Assembly: GCA_963662155.1 (NCBI GenBank)
Contig: OY759262.1
Location: 51,263,285-51,327,284, forward strand
From: Lamellibrachia columna
Lineage: Eukaryota; Annelida; Polychaeta; Sabellida; Siboglinidae
DNA length: 64,000 nt
Direction: 5' to 3'
Shown here: piece after piece, positions 25,568 through 35,401 of the stretch
Layout of the letters: each line of letters starts with the position of its first letter
How positions within the stretch are numbered: the first letter of the stretch is position 1
Made by a program: the position numbers and the translations under genes
Notes under the pieces: model-generated
What the model saw: the letters and a program-made list of their open reading frames with translations, nothing else
What the model was told of the DNA's origin: nothing
Database searches by the model: none

Positions 25568-26530
25568 CTCAGCACGCGTGCAGCACGCGTACAACCTCCT
25601 AGTGACTGATGCACGCGTGCAGCACGCGTATCATCGTATCCAACACTACCCTATAATTATGTAACAATTAATGTGACACTACCCTATATTCGAGTCAGTG
25701 TTATAATCGGCGTTGATGTAACTTGATATCTGATGGACTATGAACGGAGCTGTTTATCGGCAGGCAGCCGCTTAGGTCGAAATATGGGTTTGTTAAACGA
25801 ACTGCGTTCTGTTGTACTGACCTATATGGGATTTAGCGGTTGAAATTGAATGGAGACTCATTTCAACACGGACTGAAGTGCGTTATTACGGCGTGTGTGT
25901 TGTAAACTCGATACCTATTCGAAACAGCTGCATTCATATGGGATTTAGCTATTGTTAAACGTGTGGAAATTGACGACACGAAGGTAATGGACTTTGTGTT
26001 GTATTAGGAAGGATTGCGTAATAAATATATATATGGAAATTCACAGCGTGCATGTTGTAACTCGATACCTAACCAAAAACAGCTGCGTTCTGTTGTAGAT
26101 TGAAGTGACTGATTTAACGTGGATTTGGAGTCGATGGCCGGTCGAAAGCGGTTGGGTAAATTTACAAGTGATTGGACTTTGTGTTGTATTAGGAAGGGTT
26201 GTGTAATAAATATATATATAATGAACTGTTTTGTGAGTGTGATGTATTAGGAAGGATCGTGTAATATTATTGAGAACGTACGTAAAAAACAACAGACATG
26301 TATTAATAGCACAAAGCAAAATTTAATAGCAGAAAGATACACATGATTAATGACACAAAGCAAAATTTAACATGATTAATGACACAAAGCAAAATTTAAC
26401 AACAGAAAGATACACACGATTAAAAAAACGAATTGACATTAAAGCAAAAGTTGAAAGTTCATGATTAACGACACAAAGCAAAATTTAATAGCAGAAAGAT
26501 ACACATTAAAGCAAAAGTTGAAAGTTCAGC
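25568..26530. repeat. Polinton left subterminal repeats, no gene
   Basis: No coding region is seen. GTGTTGTATTAGGAAGG followed by a TGTAATAAATATATATA tail recurs at about 26000, 26180 and 26240. A second set, ACACAAAGCAAAATTTAA with CAGAAAGATACACA, recurs at about 26310-26520. These lie just 3' of the minus-strand gene and may form its 3' untranslated region. Confidence 0.7.
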
Positions 26531-26535
26531 GTGGT

Positions 26536-27417
26536 TTAAAAGCGAATGTAAAGTGGCTCGCCGCGACGACCTCGACGACGCCGCATTTGCAAGGGCGGTC
26601 GCTGAATCGGAGCCGGAGCAGCGGCGGCTCCGCCGTCGTCGTTGTCGTCGTCGTCGTCGGTTACCCAACCCTCTGCTTCTTGTGCTTCTTGTATCAGAGC
26701 ATTTGAATTACACTCAGTCGTCCAATCTTCTTCTTCTTCTTTCACCAACACTTTTTCGCAACCTTTTTTTTTGTGTGAGAACTTCGATGTGAGTTCATTC
26801 ATAATCGATGGCCAGAGTGACCGGGCGCGCCTGAGTTGGGTGATTTCATCACCCAACGAGGCTGCACGTATCTGCCGCGCTCGCTGCAATTCCCACTCCG
26901 CCATCATTTTTTTCACTTGGGTCGTGACAGCACGTTCGAGAGTTACTTTTTTTAACTCGTTCATTACACCACACCATTGACGACAGTGAGCGCTGCAAGA
27001 AAATGAGATATAGTCGAATAAATCAACACATCATTATAGACTAAAAATAAACTTACCGAAGACAACTCTGCAACTCCTCTCTTAAAGTTTTGCAACGATA
27101 AAGTATTGAATACAAGAAAACAACATATCATTATAGACTAGAAATAAACTCACCGAAGATCGGTCTGTGTATCGAATTTTTCTCGAGTCGCAAGATGCAC
27201 GATCTTTACAGTCACAAAGTAACATTTTATGTATTGATACGTTGCAACTAATACCTCCTCTCTTAAAGTTTTGCAACGACAAAGTATTGAAGATAAGAAA
27301 ACAACATATCATTATAGATTAGAAATAAACTCACCGAAGATCGATCTCTATATTGATTCTTTCTCTCAGCATACGCAAGATCTTCTCCTTCGCCATATAT
27401 TGATAAAACACTGCCAT
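26536..27417 (-). CDS. Spliced Polinton protein of unknown function
   Basis: Four exons join in one frame: 27335-27417 (ATG at 27417), 27154-27261, 27057-27080 and 26536-26992, giving 223 residues. All three introns are phase 2 and short (73, 73 and 64 nt) with consensus ends: CTTCG/GTGAGT twice, CTTCG/GTAAGT, and TTTAAG or TTCTTGCAG acceptors. Introns 1 and 2 are near-identical, and exons 1 and 2 encode related helices, so the exon-intron unit was duplicated. The C-terminal exon is helical and charged, then has an acidic Asp run, an Ala/Pro stretch and a basic Arg-rich tail. No known domain is recognised. A TATA box lies about 60 bp upstream. The 24-nt third exon is the least certain part. 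Confidence 0.72.
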
Positions 27418-27477
27418 CGCGGAATTGAAATGGATGACGGTATGTTGACGATGATGACGACAACACGACGGGAGTGG

Positions 27478-27485
27478 TATATATA
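27478..27485 (-). promoter_or_regulatory. TATA box of minus-strand Polinton gene
   Basis: TATATATA in a CGACGGGAGTGG context, about 60 bp upstream of the ATG at 27417 on the minus strand. A diverged second copy of the context (GCGACGGGAGTTCTATCTATAG) lies immediately upstream at about 27508-27530. Confidence 0.65.
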
Positions 27486-27815
27486 GGGGAAATATTGTTG
27501 ACGAGAATGCGACGGGAGTTCTATCTATAGACTTGACGGATAAGACCGTCTGGCGAACGGACAAAAAATAGAGGTGACAGCACTCGTTTATGTAATGTAG
27601 TGAATGCGTGTTTTAACACGGGAGAGAGACAATTGACGGAATGAGTGAGAAGTACAGAGGGTTTTTGGGGTGCTTTAACCTACGACAATCGAAGGGGTCA
27701 GAATACGCTCGGGGAGTTACTTATACAACTAAGAAAGTTCGCTCGAATTCACCAGCAGGTAAAAAATGGGTCTGATGTAACGCGGATGTGAGATTGCAAC
27801 CAGGCATCGGGAAAA

Positions 27816-27938
27816 CATCACGTGACTTGCAACCCGATTCCCGCATCACGCGCTGTTTTGCAATAGCAAAAACACCGTGAAAACATCACGCATTGCATCG
27901 CAATAGCGTTGTCAACAGCTGGTAAGGGCCTATATAAA
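27816..27938 (+). promoter_or_regulatory. TATA promoter with CATCACG repeats
   Basis: CATCACG occurs three times (27816, 27844 and 27884), interleaved with TTGCAA and GCAATAGC motifs, followed by TATATAAA at 27931-27938. The ATG of the RPA-like gene is 71 bp downstream of the TATA box. Together with the opposite TATA at 27478 this forms a divergent control region of about 450 bp. Confidence 0.7.
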
Positions 27939-28001
27939 CACAGCAGCAACGCTAGTCTAGTTATCACAATTATTTTCAAGCGATTCTACTCGACTTCAAA
28001 G

Positions 28002-28457
28002 ATGACTGCTTCAAATCCGATCTGCGTCGACATGACTTTGACGAAGTTACAAGACGAGGTTAGTGGTGGTCGGTATGTGTTTGCGCAACCTTTAACAGTA
28101 GTGGCCCTCGGTGTTCAAAATAAATACGTGTTTTACAGCTCTTGCACTAAATGTCCCAAACGTCTCACCAACCACGTCTGCGCAGTGCACGGCTACCAGC
28201 ATGAACACGTGAACAGATTCGTTCTGCGCATACTGCTAACAGACAGTACCGGGCGCGAATGCTGGTGTAGTTGTTTTGACACGAATGCTGTCAAAATTCT
28301 AGGTTTCACAGCAAACGATTACGAGCTGATGGACACGGACGAACAACGCTACGAGTCGATGTCGACACTGCGAGGCAGTCAGGTCGCGGTTGTGATCAGG
28401 AAGCGCGTGACCGGAGAGTACGTAAACTACATTACGGAGGAGATTAATATCATGTAA
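28002..28457 (+). CDS. RPA-like OB-fold ssDNA-binding protein
   Basis: 151 residues from the ATG at 28002, chosen because it follows the TATA box; the longer frame from 27909 lacks an ATG and overlaps that TATA box. Residues ~45-100 show the pattern of the zinc-ribbon OB fold of replication protein A large subunit: YVFYSSC-x2-C, then C-x3-H, a V-N-RFVLRILLTDSTG strand-turn and C-W-C, then a LGF-AN-Y helix. The end, RGSQVAVVIRKR through TEEINI, fits the last OB strands. Its likely role is coating displaced single strands during protein-primed replication. A possible donor TAC/GTAAAC at 28421/28422 could splice it to the exon at 28470 instead of using the stop at 28455. Confidence 0.68.
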   Translation: MTASNPICVDMTLTKLQDEVSGGRYVFAQPLTVVALGVQNKYVFYSSCTKCPKRLTNHVCAVHGYQHEHVNRFVLRILLTDSTGRECWCSCFDTNAVKILGFTANDYELMDTDEQRYESMSTLRGSQVAVVIRKRVTGEYVNYITEEINIM

Positions 28458-28469
28458 CTTTGTTGACAG

Positions 28470-29308
28470 AACGAAGCTGCAACCACCGTCGTCGATGCAC
28501 CCACAGCCGCCACCGCCGCCGCCACTACCACCGCTGTTGATGGAAACAAAAAGGTGAGAAAGTGGTTAGAGGATAATAGCTGCAATGATTTATTCTCTTC
28601 TTCTTCTTCTAAGACAGAGGAGGAGGAGGACAGATCCGTTGTAGTAAGCAGCGGTGACAGTGGCGGCTGCGACGACGACGACAGCAATAGCTGTATGGAA
28701 ATGGTGCGTCGAATAGATGGAATAGCCAATCGCGCTGAAAGTATGTATAACGAACAACAATTTAACCAGGCTGTAGAGAAAGCCGCTGCGGAATACGCGT
28801 GTTCTGAGATGGCTCGTATAGCGAATTTAGATTCAGAGAGTGATATGCCTTCAGACAGCACGATCTTGCATGTCGTGAGTTGGACGGGTATAGAAGTAAT
28901 GTCAACGTGTAATAGTATACAGTGGCGACACAGAGTGAAAGATAAGGTGAGAGAGTTATTAATTGAACAATACGGTTCATATATGTACTAATCTTTTTTT
29001 CTGTTTACTAGAGTGGTTTGCAGCGCATCAGAGACGCATACAAGAAGACGGCACGTGTCAAAGATGCGTACGACGTGTACAAGAGGAAGGCACCGTCGAG
29101 TGACGACGACGATGAAGTCGTCTTTGCAACACCGAGTTGGATAGCGCCGAGAGCAAAGAGATCAGCGATGATACGACTGCAGGCTGGTTTGCAATACATC
29201 AGGAAGGAGATGTCGAGAGAGGAGACGACAGACGATGAGATGGAGGCCTTCGTGCATCCAACGATCACCACCCAACCGGGAGCTAAAAACCCGATCGATG
29301 ACGTAGAT

Positions 29309-29340
<32 letters not shown>

Positions 29341-29710
29341 TGCAGCGAATTCTATAGAGAGATCGACGACTTCATCGCCTTCATCGCCACAACCGGAAGA
29401 CGATGGTTCCGATTCGACGGATGACGAGATGCCGGTATTGTTCGTTCTACCAGACACCACCGTTATTGTGTCACCGCACGATACTCCGGCTGTGTTTAAA
29501 CCGCGTACACCAAACGAAGACATGACGCAGGAGGTCTGCGATGTCATCCTCGAAGAGGTGATAGGTCGTAAGATCACGCTCGAACGTCAAAACAGTCGTT
29601 TGACACTCGAGAGAGCAACTCACAACGTATGCCAGGACGTAGCCGTCACTATAACATCGACAGATTGGCAGAAGGGAGTTCGCCGACACCTTCAGTTGGA
29701 ATCACTGTAG
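28470..29710 (+). CDS. Spliced acidic/poly-Ala Polinton protein
   Basis: Frame-0 exons run 28470-28946 and 29012-29710. The intron 28947-29011 (65 nt) has donor AAG/GTGAGA, branch-point-like TACTAAT, a T-rich tract and TTTACTAG; reading through it hits a stop. Another in-frame intron 28554-28613 (AAG/GTGAGA, CT-rich tract, AAG) is possible. The left end starts after TTGACAG with no in-frame ATG before 28695, so it is probably spliced from the RPA-like exon. Features are a Thr/Ala-rich start, Ser/acidic runs, a helical middle, a (GCA)n-encoded Ala run of about 13 residues (about 29309-29345) and a C-terminal helix before stop 29708. No known domain is recognised. Acidic tails are common in ssDNA-binding proteins. 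Confidence 0.6.
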
Positions 29711-29965
29711 AAACGAACATTATAACCGTTGTAGAAACGAACTTTGTAGAAACGAACATTATAACCGTTGTAGAAACGAACATTATAACCGTTGTAGAAA
29801 CGAACATTATAACCGTTGTAGAAACGAACTTTGTAGAAACGAACATTATAACCGTTGTAGAAACATACTTTGTAGAAACGAACATTATAACCGTTGTAGA
29901 AACGAACATTATAACCGTTGTAGAAACATACTTTGTAGAAACGAACATTATAACCGTTTCTGTAG
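29707..29965 (+). repeat. Minisatellite, 24-bp and 15-bp units
   Basis: About ten units of GTAGAAACGAACATTATAACC-GTT alternate with shorter GTAGAAACGAACTTT or GTAGAAACATACTTT units, starting at the stop codon of the preceding gene. Open frames on both strands across it are repeat artefacts. Confidence 0.92.
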
Positions 29966-30236
29966 AAATGAAAATTCGTGAATATATTGTTTTTTTTTTT
30001 GTTATGTTGATATATATATACATTTACGAAAAAGACTTATAATCATCAACATTACCTAACCTCTGTCGCGGTTAACAACCCACAAGTTATTCATATACTA
30101 GCCACTGCCGTATCGATAACAGATCGTAAGCTAGGGGTCACTGTCGAGATCATAAAGATCCATAAACCCAGCATCATCATCATTATTATCATCTATAAGT
30201 CGAATCGTATATGTGTATGCCATTATTACAACATAA

Positions 30237-30405
30237 TAAAAAAATGAAACAAAATATGATGCGTTGTAGAAATTCTTCGTAGATTCTTTATTATCCCTCG
30301 TAAAGAATTATATATATAAATAAAAAAAAAATGAAACAAAATATGATGCGTTGTAGAAATTCTTCGTAGATTCTTTATCATCCCTCGTAAAGAATTATAT
30401 ATATA
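30237..30405 (+). repeat. Tandem duplication of about 85 bp
   Basis: AAATGAAACAAAATATGATG through CCCTCGTAAAGAATTATATATA occurs twice in direct order (about 30242-30318 and 30330-30404) with one visible difference (TTATTATCC against TTATCATCC). It lies in the untranslated interval between the acidic-protein gene and the polymerase gene. Confidence 0.88.
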
Positions 30406-30679
30406 TAGTGTGAGCTGTCAGTCCTCTTTATCGTAAAGAAACCTCTGAAGGAATTTTGTTTAACGAAAGGAACTCGCAGTTCGTTCGATATCGCCTTCTT
30501 GTGAGTCGCTACCTCAATAAATGACTGTATTAAACCGTTTCCGTTTCACGAAAGTGTAATATTCGCCTTAACTCACTGCGAAATGTACCGCTTGTTTTTT
30601 TTTCAAAGTAATTCTGAACAACATATCCGCTTTGTGTTGATGTAGCAGTGTCGTTTACATAACGAATATCCATCCATCC

Positions 30680-30880
30680 ATCAGATGTCGCCACCGTACG
30701 GTCTTGATATCGTTTGTTCGTTCGTTCGTTTGAGGTCGCCACCGTACGGTGTTGGTGTCGTTTACATAACGAATATCCATCCATCAGACGTCGCCACCTT
30801 ACGGTCTTGATATCGTTTGTTCATCCGTTTGAGAACGTCACCGTACGGTCTTGGTGTCGTTTGTATAACGAACGTTCTCT
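30680..30880 (+). promoter_or_regulatory. Repeats with CCGTACGG palindromes before polymerase
   Basis: Four related units built on GTCGCCACCGTACGGT-TTG-T-TCGTTTGT occur at about 30687, 30735, 30790 and 30837, some with ACATAACGAATATCCATCC between them. Three keep the 8-bp palindrome CCGTACGG; one has CCTTACGG. They end about 80 bp upstream of the polymerase ATG, with TATATATG at 30916. They could be an upstream control region. Confidence 0.65.
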
Positions 30881-30938
30881 CGAATATTTAATAAATAACG
30901 AACGGTTCTGAATCGTATATATGTTATAACGAGAGTCA

Positions 30939-33900
30939 ATGTCTGTCAGTTGTAGACACGTCGTTGGTATCATGAAACGTCATCTATGTCGTCACTGTGG
31001 ACTCGCTCTCGAATCGTATGCGGCTCTACGAAGTCACTTAGAGAGTCACCCATCCGAGAACGAACATTCTTATTCGATAGCATCCTCTGGCGTTCGTTTA
31101 GAAGACCCCTCTTGTGCGAAGAAAACAAAATTCTCGTGTAAATGTGAAGCGACGTTTGAAAGATGGAACGATCTACGACATCACGTAAGAACAACATGTC
31201 GTCTTAAAAAAAAGAAAAGAAAGACATTCACGTGTGACGAATGTGGAAAGAATTTTGTCAGACGTGACTATTTGAGCAAACACGTGTGCGTGCCAACACA
31301 ACCATCACCACCACCACCACCACCACTACCAGCTCATCACCCGCTAGTCACCGACGAAGACCCCGTTGACCCACCCGAGCTTCTTCCCTTCCCAGACGCT
31401 CTGTCGACGAACTTGTTAGACGTCGTTCGGGAGCACTGGTCCTCCGTAAGAACATGCGTGGCGAGAGGTCCTCTCCAGAGTAGGTACAATTACAGATTAA
31501 CGACACTAGACACGACCGTTCTAGAAGCTCCGTTGAGGAACGTGTTCCAGGAACAGACCACCGCCTTCAAGATTAACCTCAGTTACGCATTCGTGTTGAG
31601 GAACAAGAACACGGATCGATACAGGTATTATCACGCGTCTTGTAACTGTTGCGGACGGTACCTGGATGAACCCAGTCTCATAGCCAACAGCAAGGACTTT
31701 GACGAGTTTCTGGAACGAATCCGAGAAGCCGACGTCTTGCAATGGGCTATCAATCAAAGACCTGATTCTGCGTGGGTGTGCGAGCTTGTGACAAACGCCA
31801 CTTTTTTTGTCAATCGCATCATCGACCATCCGATAGGATGCGTGAGAATGATACCCCTTCCGGTCTACATTAAGAAGAACAAAGCAGTCGTCGGATTGGA
31901 AGCGGATCCCATCCACGGCAGACGGTACGGAGATAACCTGTGTCTCTTTCGATGTCTGGCTCTACAACAAGGATGTGACGTACGTCGGTTGAAGCCAGCT
32001 GTGAAGACGCTGTACGAGACGTATGCTCAAGACGGTGTACCCATGGAGAAATTTGCCGGAGTTTCGGTGAAAGACCTCTATCGTGTCGAGACCGTGTTCC
32101 GGACGAACGTGTGCGTGTACAGTCTCGTAAAACCGAACGAGAACGACGACGATGAACGACCAACCGCCGAACTCATCCGTCGATCGATCTGTAAATACCC
32201 TACCACGCTCTACCTCAACCTTCACGAGACGCATTTCTCCTTCATCAGCGATGTACGCATGTACTGTCACTCGTACAGATGTCGAACGTGCAACTCGTTG
32301 TGGAAACGCACATGGAACCTACGTGTACACGAGAGTACGTGTTCGGGTTCTGTACGTCGAGTCTTTCCAGGAGGCGTGTATCATTCCACGCCGTCGATAT
32401 TCGAACAACTGGACGACGAGAACATCCGAGTGAATGAGTCGTTGCGGTACTACCCGTACAGAGCCACTTTTGATTTTGAATGTTGGTTCGACACCGAACA
32501 CCTTCCCTCCGACAGCGAGGTTCGATGGATCGCGCGTCACGTTCCACTGAGCGTCAGCGTGGCCTCAAACGTACCGGGACACGAACGAGTGACATGTCTC
32601 GTCACGAACGGAGACTCCAACAAGTTGATGATTGACATGATGGCCATTCTGATGACGATGAGCAACGCCGCGTACGACTGCCTCAAAGACTCGTACGAGA
32701 ACGTGATGGACCAACTCGCGATCAAATTGACGCAATGGGACGAGCAAGAGGAGACTACGAGAGCGGCCAACGACAAGAAAAGTCAACGTCGACGTACAAA
32801 AAATCCGTACAAAAAGCTGATGTGGCAACTGTATGGATGGATGCGTCAGTTACCCGTCATCGGGTTCAATTCGGGTCAGTACGATCTCAATGTCGTCAAA
32901 CAGTTCCTCGTGCCCTACTTCCTAGCAGTTACAAAGACAGAGGAGAGAGAAGAGAGACGACAAGAAGAAGAAGAAGAAGAAGAGAGCGGATCTTTTTTCG
33001 TCATCAAGCGCAACAACACTTTCATGTGTCTTTCGACGGATCAGTTGAAATTCCTAGACATGACCAACTACCTAGCTCCCGGATTCAGTTACGCCAAGTA
33101 TCTGAAAGCATACGGATGCGAGGTGACGAAAGGTCATTTCCCGTACGAGTACATGGATCGGTTGGAGAAACTCGACGATACCGTTCTACCTCCGAAAGAG
33201 GCCTTCTTCAGTCGACTGAAGAACGAAGGTATTTCCGACGAGGACTACGTCAGTTGTCAGGAGGCGTGGCGCGACAACGGCATGTCGACGTTGCGCGACT
33301 TTCTCGTCTGGTATAACAACAGGGACGTGGTTCCCTTTCTGCAGGCCGTCGACCGACAGTTTGACTTCTATCAGCAGCGTGGAATAGACATGTTCAAGCA
33401 AGGCATCAGTGTACCGGGTCTGACCTTGCTGTATCTGTTCAACGACCTTCCCGAGAAGACCTACTTTACCATCTTCAACGAGAAACACAAAGATCTGCAC
33501 GATCTCGTCAAAGACAACATTTGCGGTGGTCCTTCGATCATATTTCACCGCTATCACGAGAAAGGGGTCACCACGCTACGTCAGAACGAGCACGGAGAGG
33601 CGTCTCATCCGTGTCGATCGATCGTTGGATACGACGCGAACGCACTGTACCTATGGTCGCTCATGCAAGACATGCCCACGGGATGGTACACGCGACGACG
33701 CTTTGAGAACGACTTCCGACCCGAATCGGCTCAGCTGTACGGGCAGATGGCTTCGGAATGGCTGACGTGGGAATCCGAACGTACGGGACTTTCCATACGA
33801 CATCAGACCAACGGACGAGAGAAACGGATAGGTAAACATCGAGTGGACGGCTGGTGCAGCGAGACGAAGACGGCTTATCAGTTCCAAGGGTGCTTTTTCC

Positions 33901-35363
33901 ACGGTTGCTCGTGCAATCGAGAAGAGGTCAATTCCATCAACGGGAAAACCATGAACGAACTGCTCGTCGAGACCCGAAAGACCACCGCCTACCTACGTCA
34001 CTTCGTCAAGGTTGTCGAACTGTGGGAATGCGAGTGGAAAAAGATGAGACGAGAGCCTCACGTAAAACGATGTCTGGACGCCGCATTTCCACGACGACGT
34101 CGACGCGTTCAGTGGACGATGACTCAACAACAGATCCTGAGCGACGTGCGTGACGGAACCGTGTTCGGCATGATCGAGTGTGACATTTGTGTGCCTGAAG
34201 AACTGCGCGATCACTTTGCCGAGATGCAGCCCGTGTTCAAGAACATCAGTCTGGTACGTGAGGATCTCGGTCCGTTCATGCGTCGATACGCCGAAGAGCA
34301 CAACATCATGACGACTCCGAGACGCATGCTCGTGGGTAGTTATTACGGTAATAAGATACTGCTCGCCACGCCTCTGTTGCAATGGTATCTGGACCACGGA
34401 CTCGAGGTGTTACACGTCTATCAGATCGCCGAATACGATCCGATTCCGTGCTTCCGTCGATTCGGCGATGCCGTGTCCGAGGCCAGACGCGCGGGAGACG
34501 TTCACAGTTACAAGACCATCATCGCGGACACCATGAAGTTGCTGGGAAACTCGGGCTACGGAAAAACCATCACCAACGTGGACCGACATCGTGACGTCAA
34601 CTACTGCGCGGAGAAGGCGGCATCGCGTCTGGTCAACAATCGACGATTCCGACAACTCGACGTCGTCGTCGACGACGCGTACGAGATAGAGATGAGCAAG
34701 AGAACAGTGACGTATGCCTTACCTATACACGTGGGATTCTTCGTTCTGCAGTACGCCAAGATGCGCATGCTGCAGTTCTATTACGACTTCATCGACAGAT
34801 ACGTGGAACGTCCTCTGTTCCAATACTGCGAGATGGATACGGATAGTGCCTATTTGGCCTTGGCAGCCGAGTCAGTCGATGTCCTCGTGACCCCTGCACT
34901 ACGAGAACATTATTTTCGACATCGATCCGAATGGCTCCCGTCGGAATGTTGCGACGCGCATCGGGACGAGTACGTGCGCTGTCGACTCGCCAACAGACAG
35001 TGGGTCGGAAGCGAAGAGTGCTGCAAGATGCGACGAGCGTTCGACAAGAGAACTCCGGGACTGTTCAAGGTGGAATGGTCGGGCGATGGGTTCGTAGGTT
35101 TGTGCAGCAAGACGTACTATTGTTTCGGATCCACCGACAAGTACAGCACCAAAGGTCTGAGCAAACGACACAACACCATCGACAAGGAGACGTTCCTGGA
35201 AGTACTCACCAGTCGTCGGAGCGGAAGCGGAAAGAACCGCGGGTTTCGGGTGTATAAATCGACCGTGATGACGTACGTGCAGGAACGAGCGGCTCTCACC
35301 TACTTCTACGCCAAACGAGTGGTACACGAGGACGGTTTGAGCACGGGTCCGACGGATGTGTAG
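30939..35363 (+). CDS. polB: Protein-primed family B DNA polymerase, OTU fusion
   Basis: 1474 residues (a second ATG at 30972 would remove 11 and leave all domains). N-terminal zinc fingers: C17-x2-C20...H33-x3-H37, C67-x-C69...H82 and C99-x2-C102...H115, then a His/Pro-rich linker. Residues ~326-440 form an OTU-like cysteine protease module: GDNLCLFRC with D332 and C335, and H432 in LHETHF. Another Cys pair follows at 448/451. Exonuclease motifs are DFE 512-514, FNSGQYD 643-649 and YNNRD 792-796. A GCFFHGC motif occurs before polymerase motif A-distal regions. Polymerase motifs are A (D899-ANALY), B (GNSGYG, N1204) and C (DTDS 1300-1303). The exonuclease and polymerase catalytic residues are all kept. 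It replicates the element, presumably from a protein primer. Confidence 0.96.
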   Translation: MSVSCRHVVGIMKRHLCRHCGLALESYAALRSHLESHPSENEHSYSIASSGVRLEDPSCAKKTKFSCKCEATFERWNDLRHHVRTTCRLKKKKRKTFTCDECGKNFVRRDYLSKHVCVPTQPSPPPPPPLPAHHPLVTDEDPVDPPELLPFPDALSTNLLDVVREHWSSVRTCVARGPLQSRYNYRLTTLDTTVLEAPLRNVFQEQTTAFKINLSYAFVLRNKNTDRYRYYHASCNCCGRYLDEPSLIANSKDFDEFLERIREADVLQWAINQRPDSAWVCELVTNATFFVNRIIDHPIGCVRMIPLPVYIKKNKAVVGLEADPIHGRRYGDNLCLFRCLALQQGCDVRRLKPAVKTLYETYAQDGVPMEKFAGVSVKDLYRVETVFRTNVCVYSLVKPNENDDDERPTAELIRRSICKYPTTLYLNLHETHFSFISDVRMYCHSYRCRTCNSLWKRTWNLRVHESTCSGSVRRVFPGGVYHSTPSIFEQLDDENIRVNESLRYYPYRATFDFECWFDTEHLPSDSEVRWIARHVPLSVSVASNVPGHERVTCLVTNGDSNKLMIDMMAILMTMSNAAYDCLKDSYENVMDQLAIKLTQWDEQEETTRAANDKKSQRRRTKNPYKKLMWQLYGWMRQLPVIGFNSGQYDLNVVKQFLVPYFLAVTKTEEREERRQEEEEEEESGSFFVIKRNNTFMCLSTDQLKFLDMTNYLAPGFSYAKYLKAYGCEVTKGHFPYEYMDRLEKLDDTVLPPKEAFFSRLKNEGISDEDYVSCQEAWRDNGMSTLRDFLVWYNNRDVVPFLQAVDRQFDFYQQRGIDMFKQGISVPGLTLLYLFNDLPEKTYFTIFNEKHKDLHDLVKDNICGGPSIIFHRYHEKGVTTLRQNEHGEASHPCRSIVGYDANALYLWSLMQDMPTGWYTRRRFENDFRPESAQLYGQMASEWLTWESERTGLSIRHQTNGREKRIGKHRVDGWCSETKTAYQFQGCFFHGCSCNREEVNSINGKTMNELLVETRKTTAYLRHFVKVVELWECEWKKMRREPHVKRCLDAAFPRRRRRVQWTMTQQQILSDVRDGTVFGMIECDICVPEELRDHFAEMQPVFKNISLVREDLGPFMRRYAEEHNIMTTPRRMLVGSYYGNKILLATPLLQWYLDHGLEVLHVYQIAEYDPIPCFRRFGDAVSEARRAGDVHSYKTIIADTMKLLGNSGYGKTITNVDRHRDVNYCAEKAASRLVNNRRFRQLDVVVDDAYEIEMSKRTVTYALPIHVGFFVLQYAKMRMLQFYYDFIDRYVERPLFQYCEMDTDSAYLALAAESVDVLVTPALREHYFRHRSEWLPSECCDAHRDEYVRCRLANRQWVGSEECCKMRRAFDKRTPGLFKVEWSGDGFVGLCSKTYYCFGSTDKYSTKGLSKRHNTIDKETFLEVLTSRRSGSGKNRGFRVYKSTVMTYVQERAALTYFYAKRVVHEDGLSTGPTDV

Positions 35364-35401
35364 ATAAGACGATGCGGTTCGATGGTCTGTCATAACGGAC
35401 C

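Noticed and set aside
27909..28001. Longer RPA-like start
   Set aside because: It lacks an ATG and runs through the TATA box; the ATG at 28002 is preferred.
29649..30042. Frames on both strands through the 24-bp minisatellite
   Set aside because: Repeat artefacts (Ser-Thr-Thr-Val-Ile-Met or Val-Val-Glu-Thr-Asn repeats).
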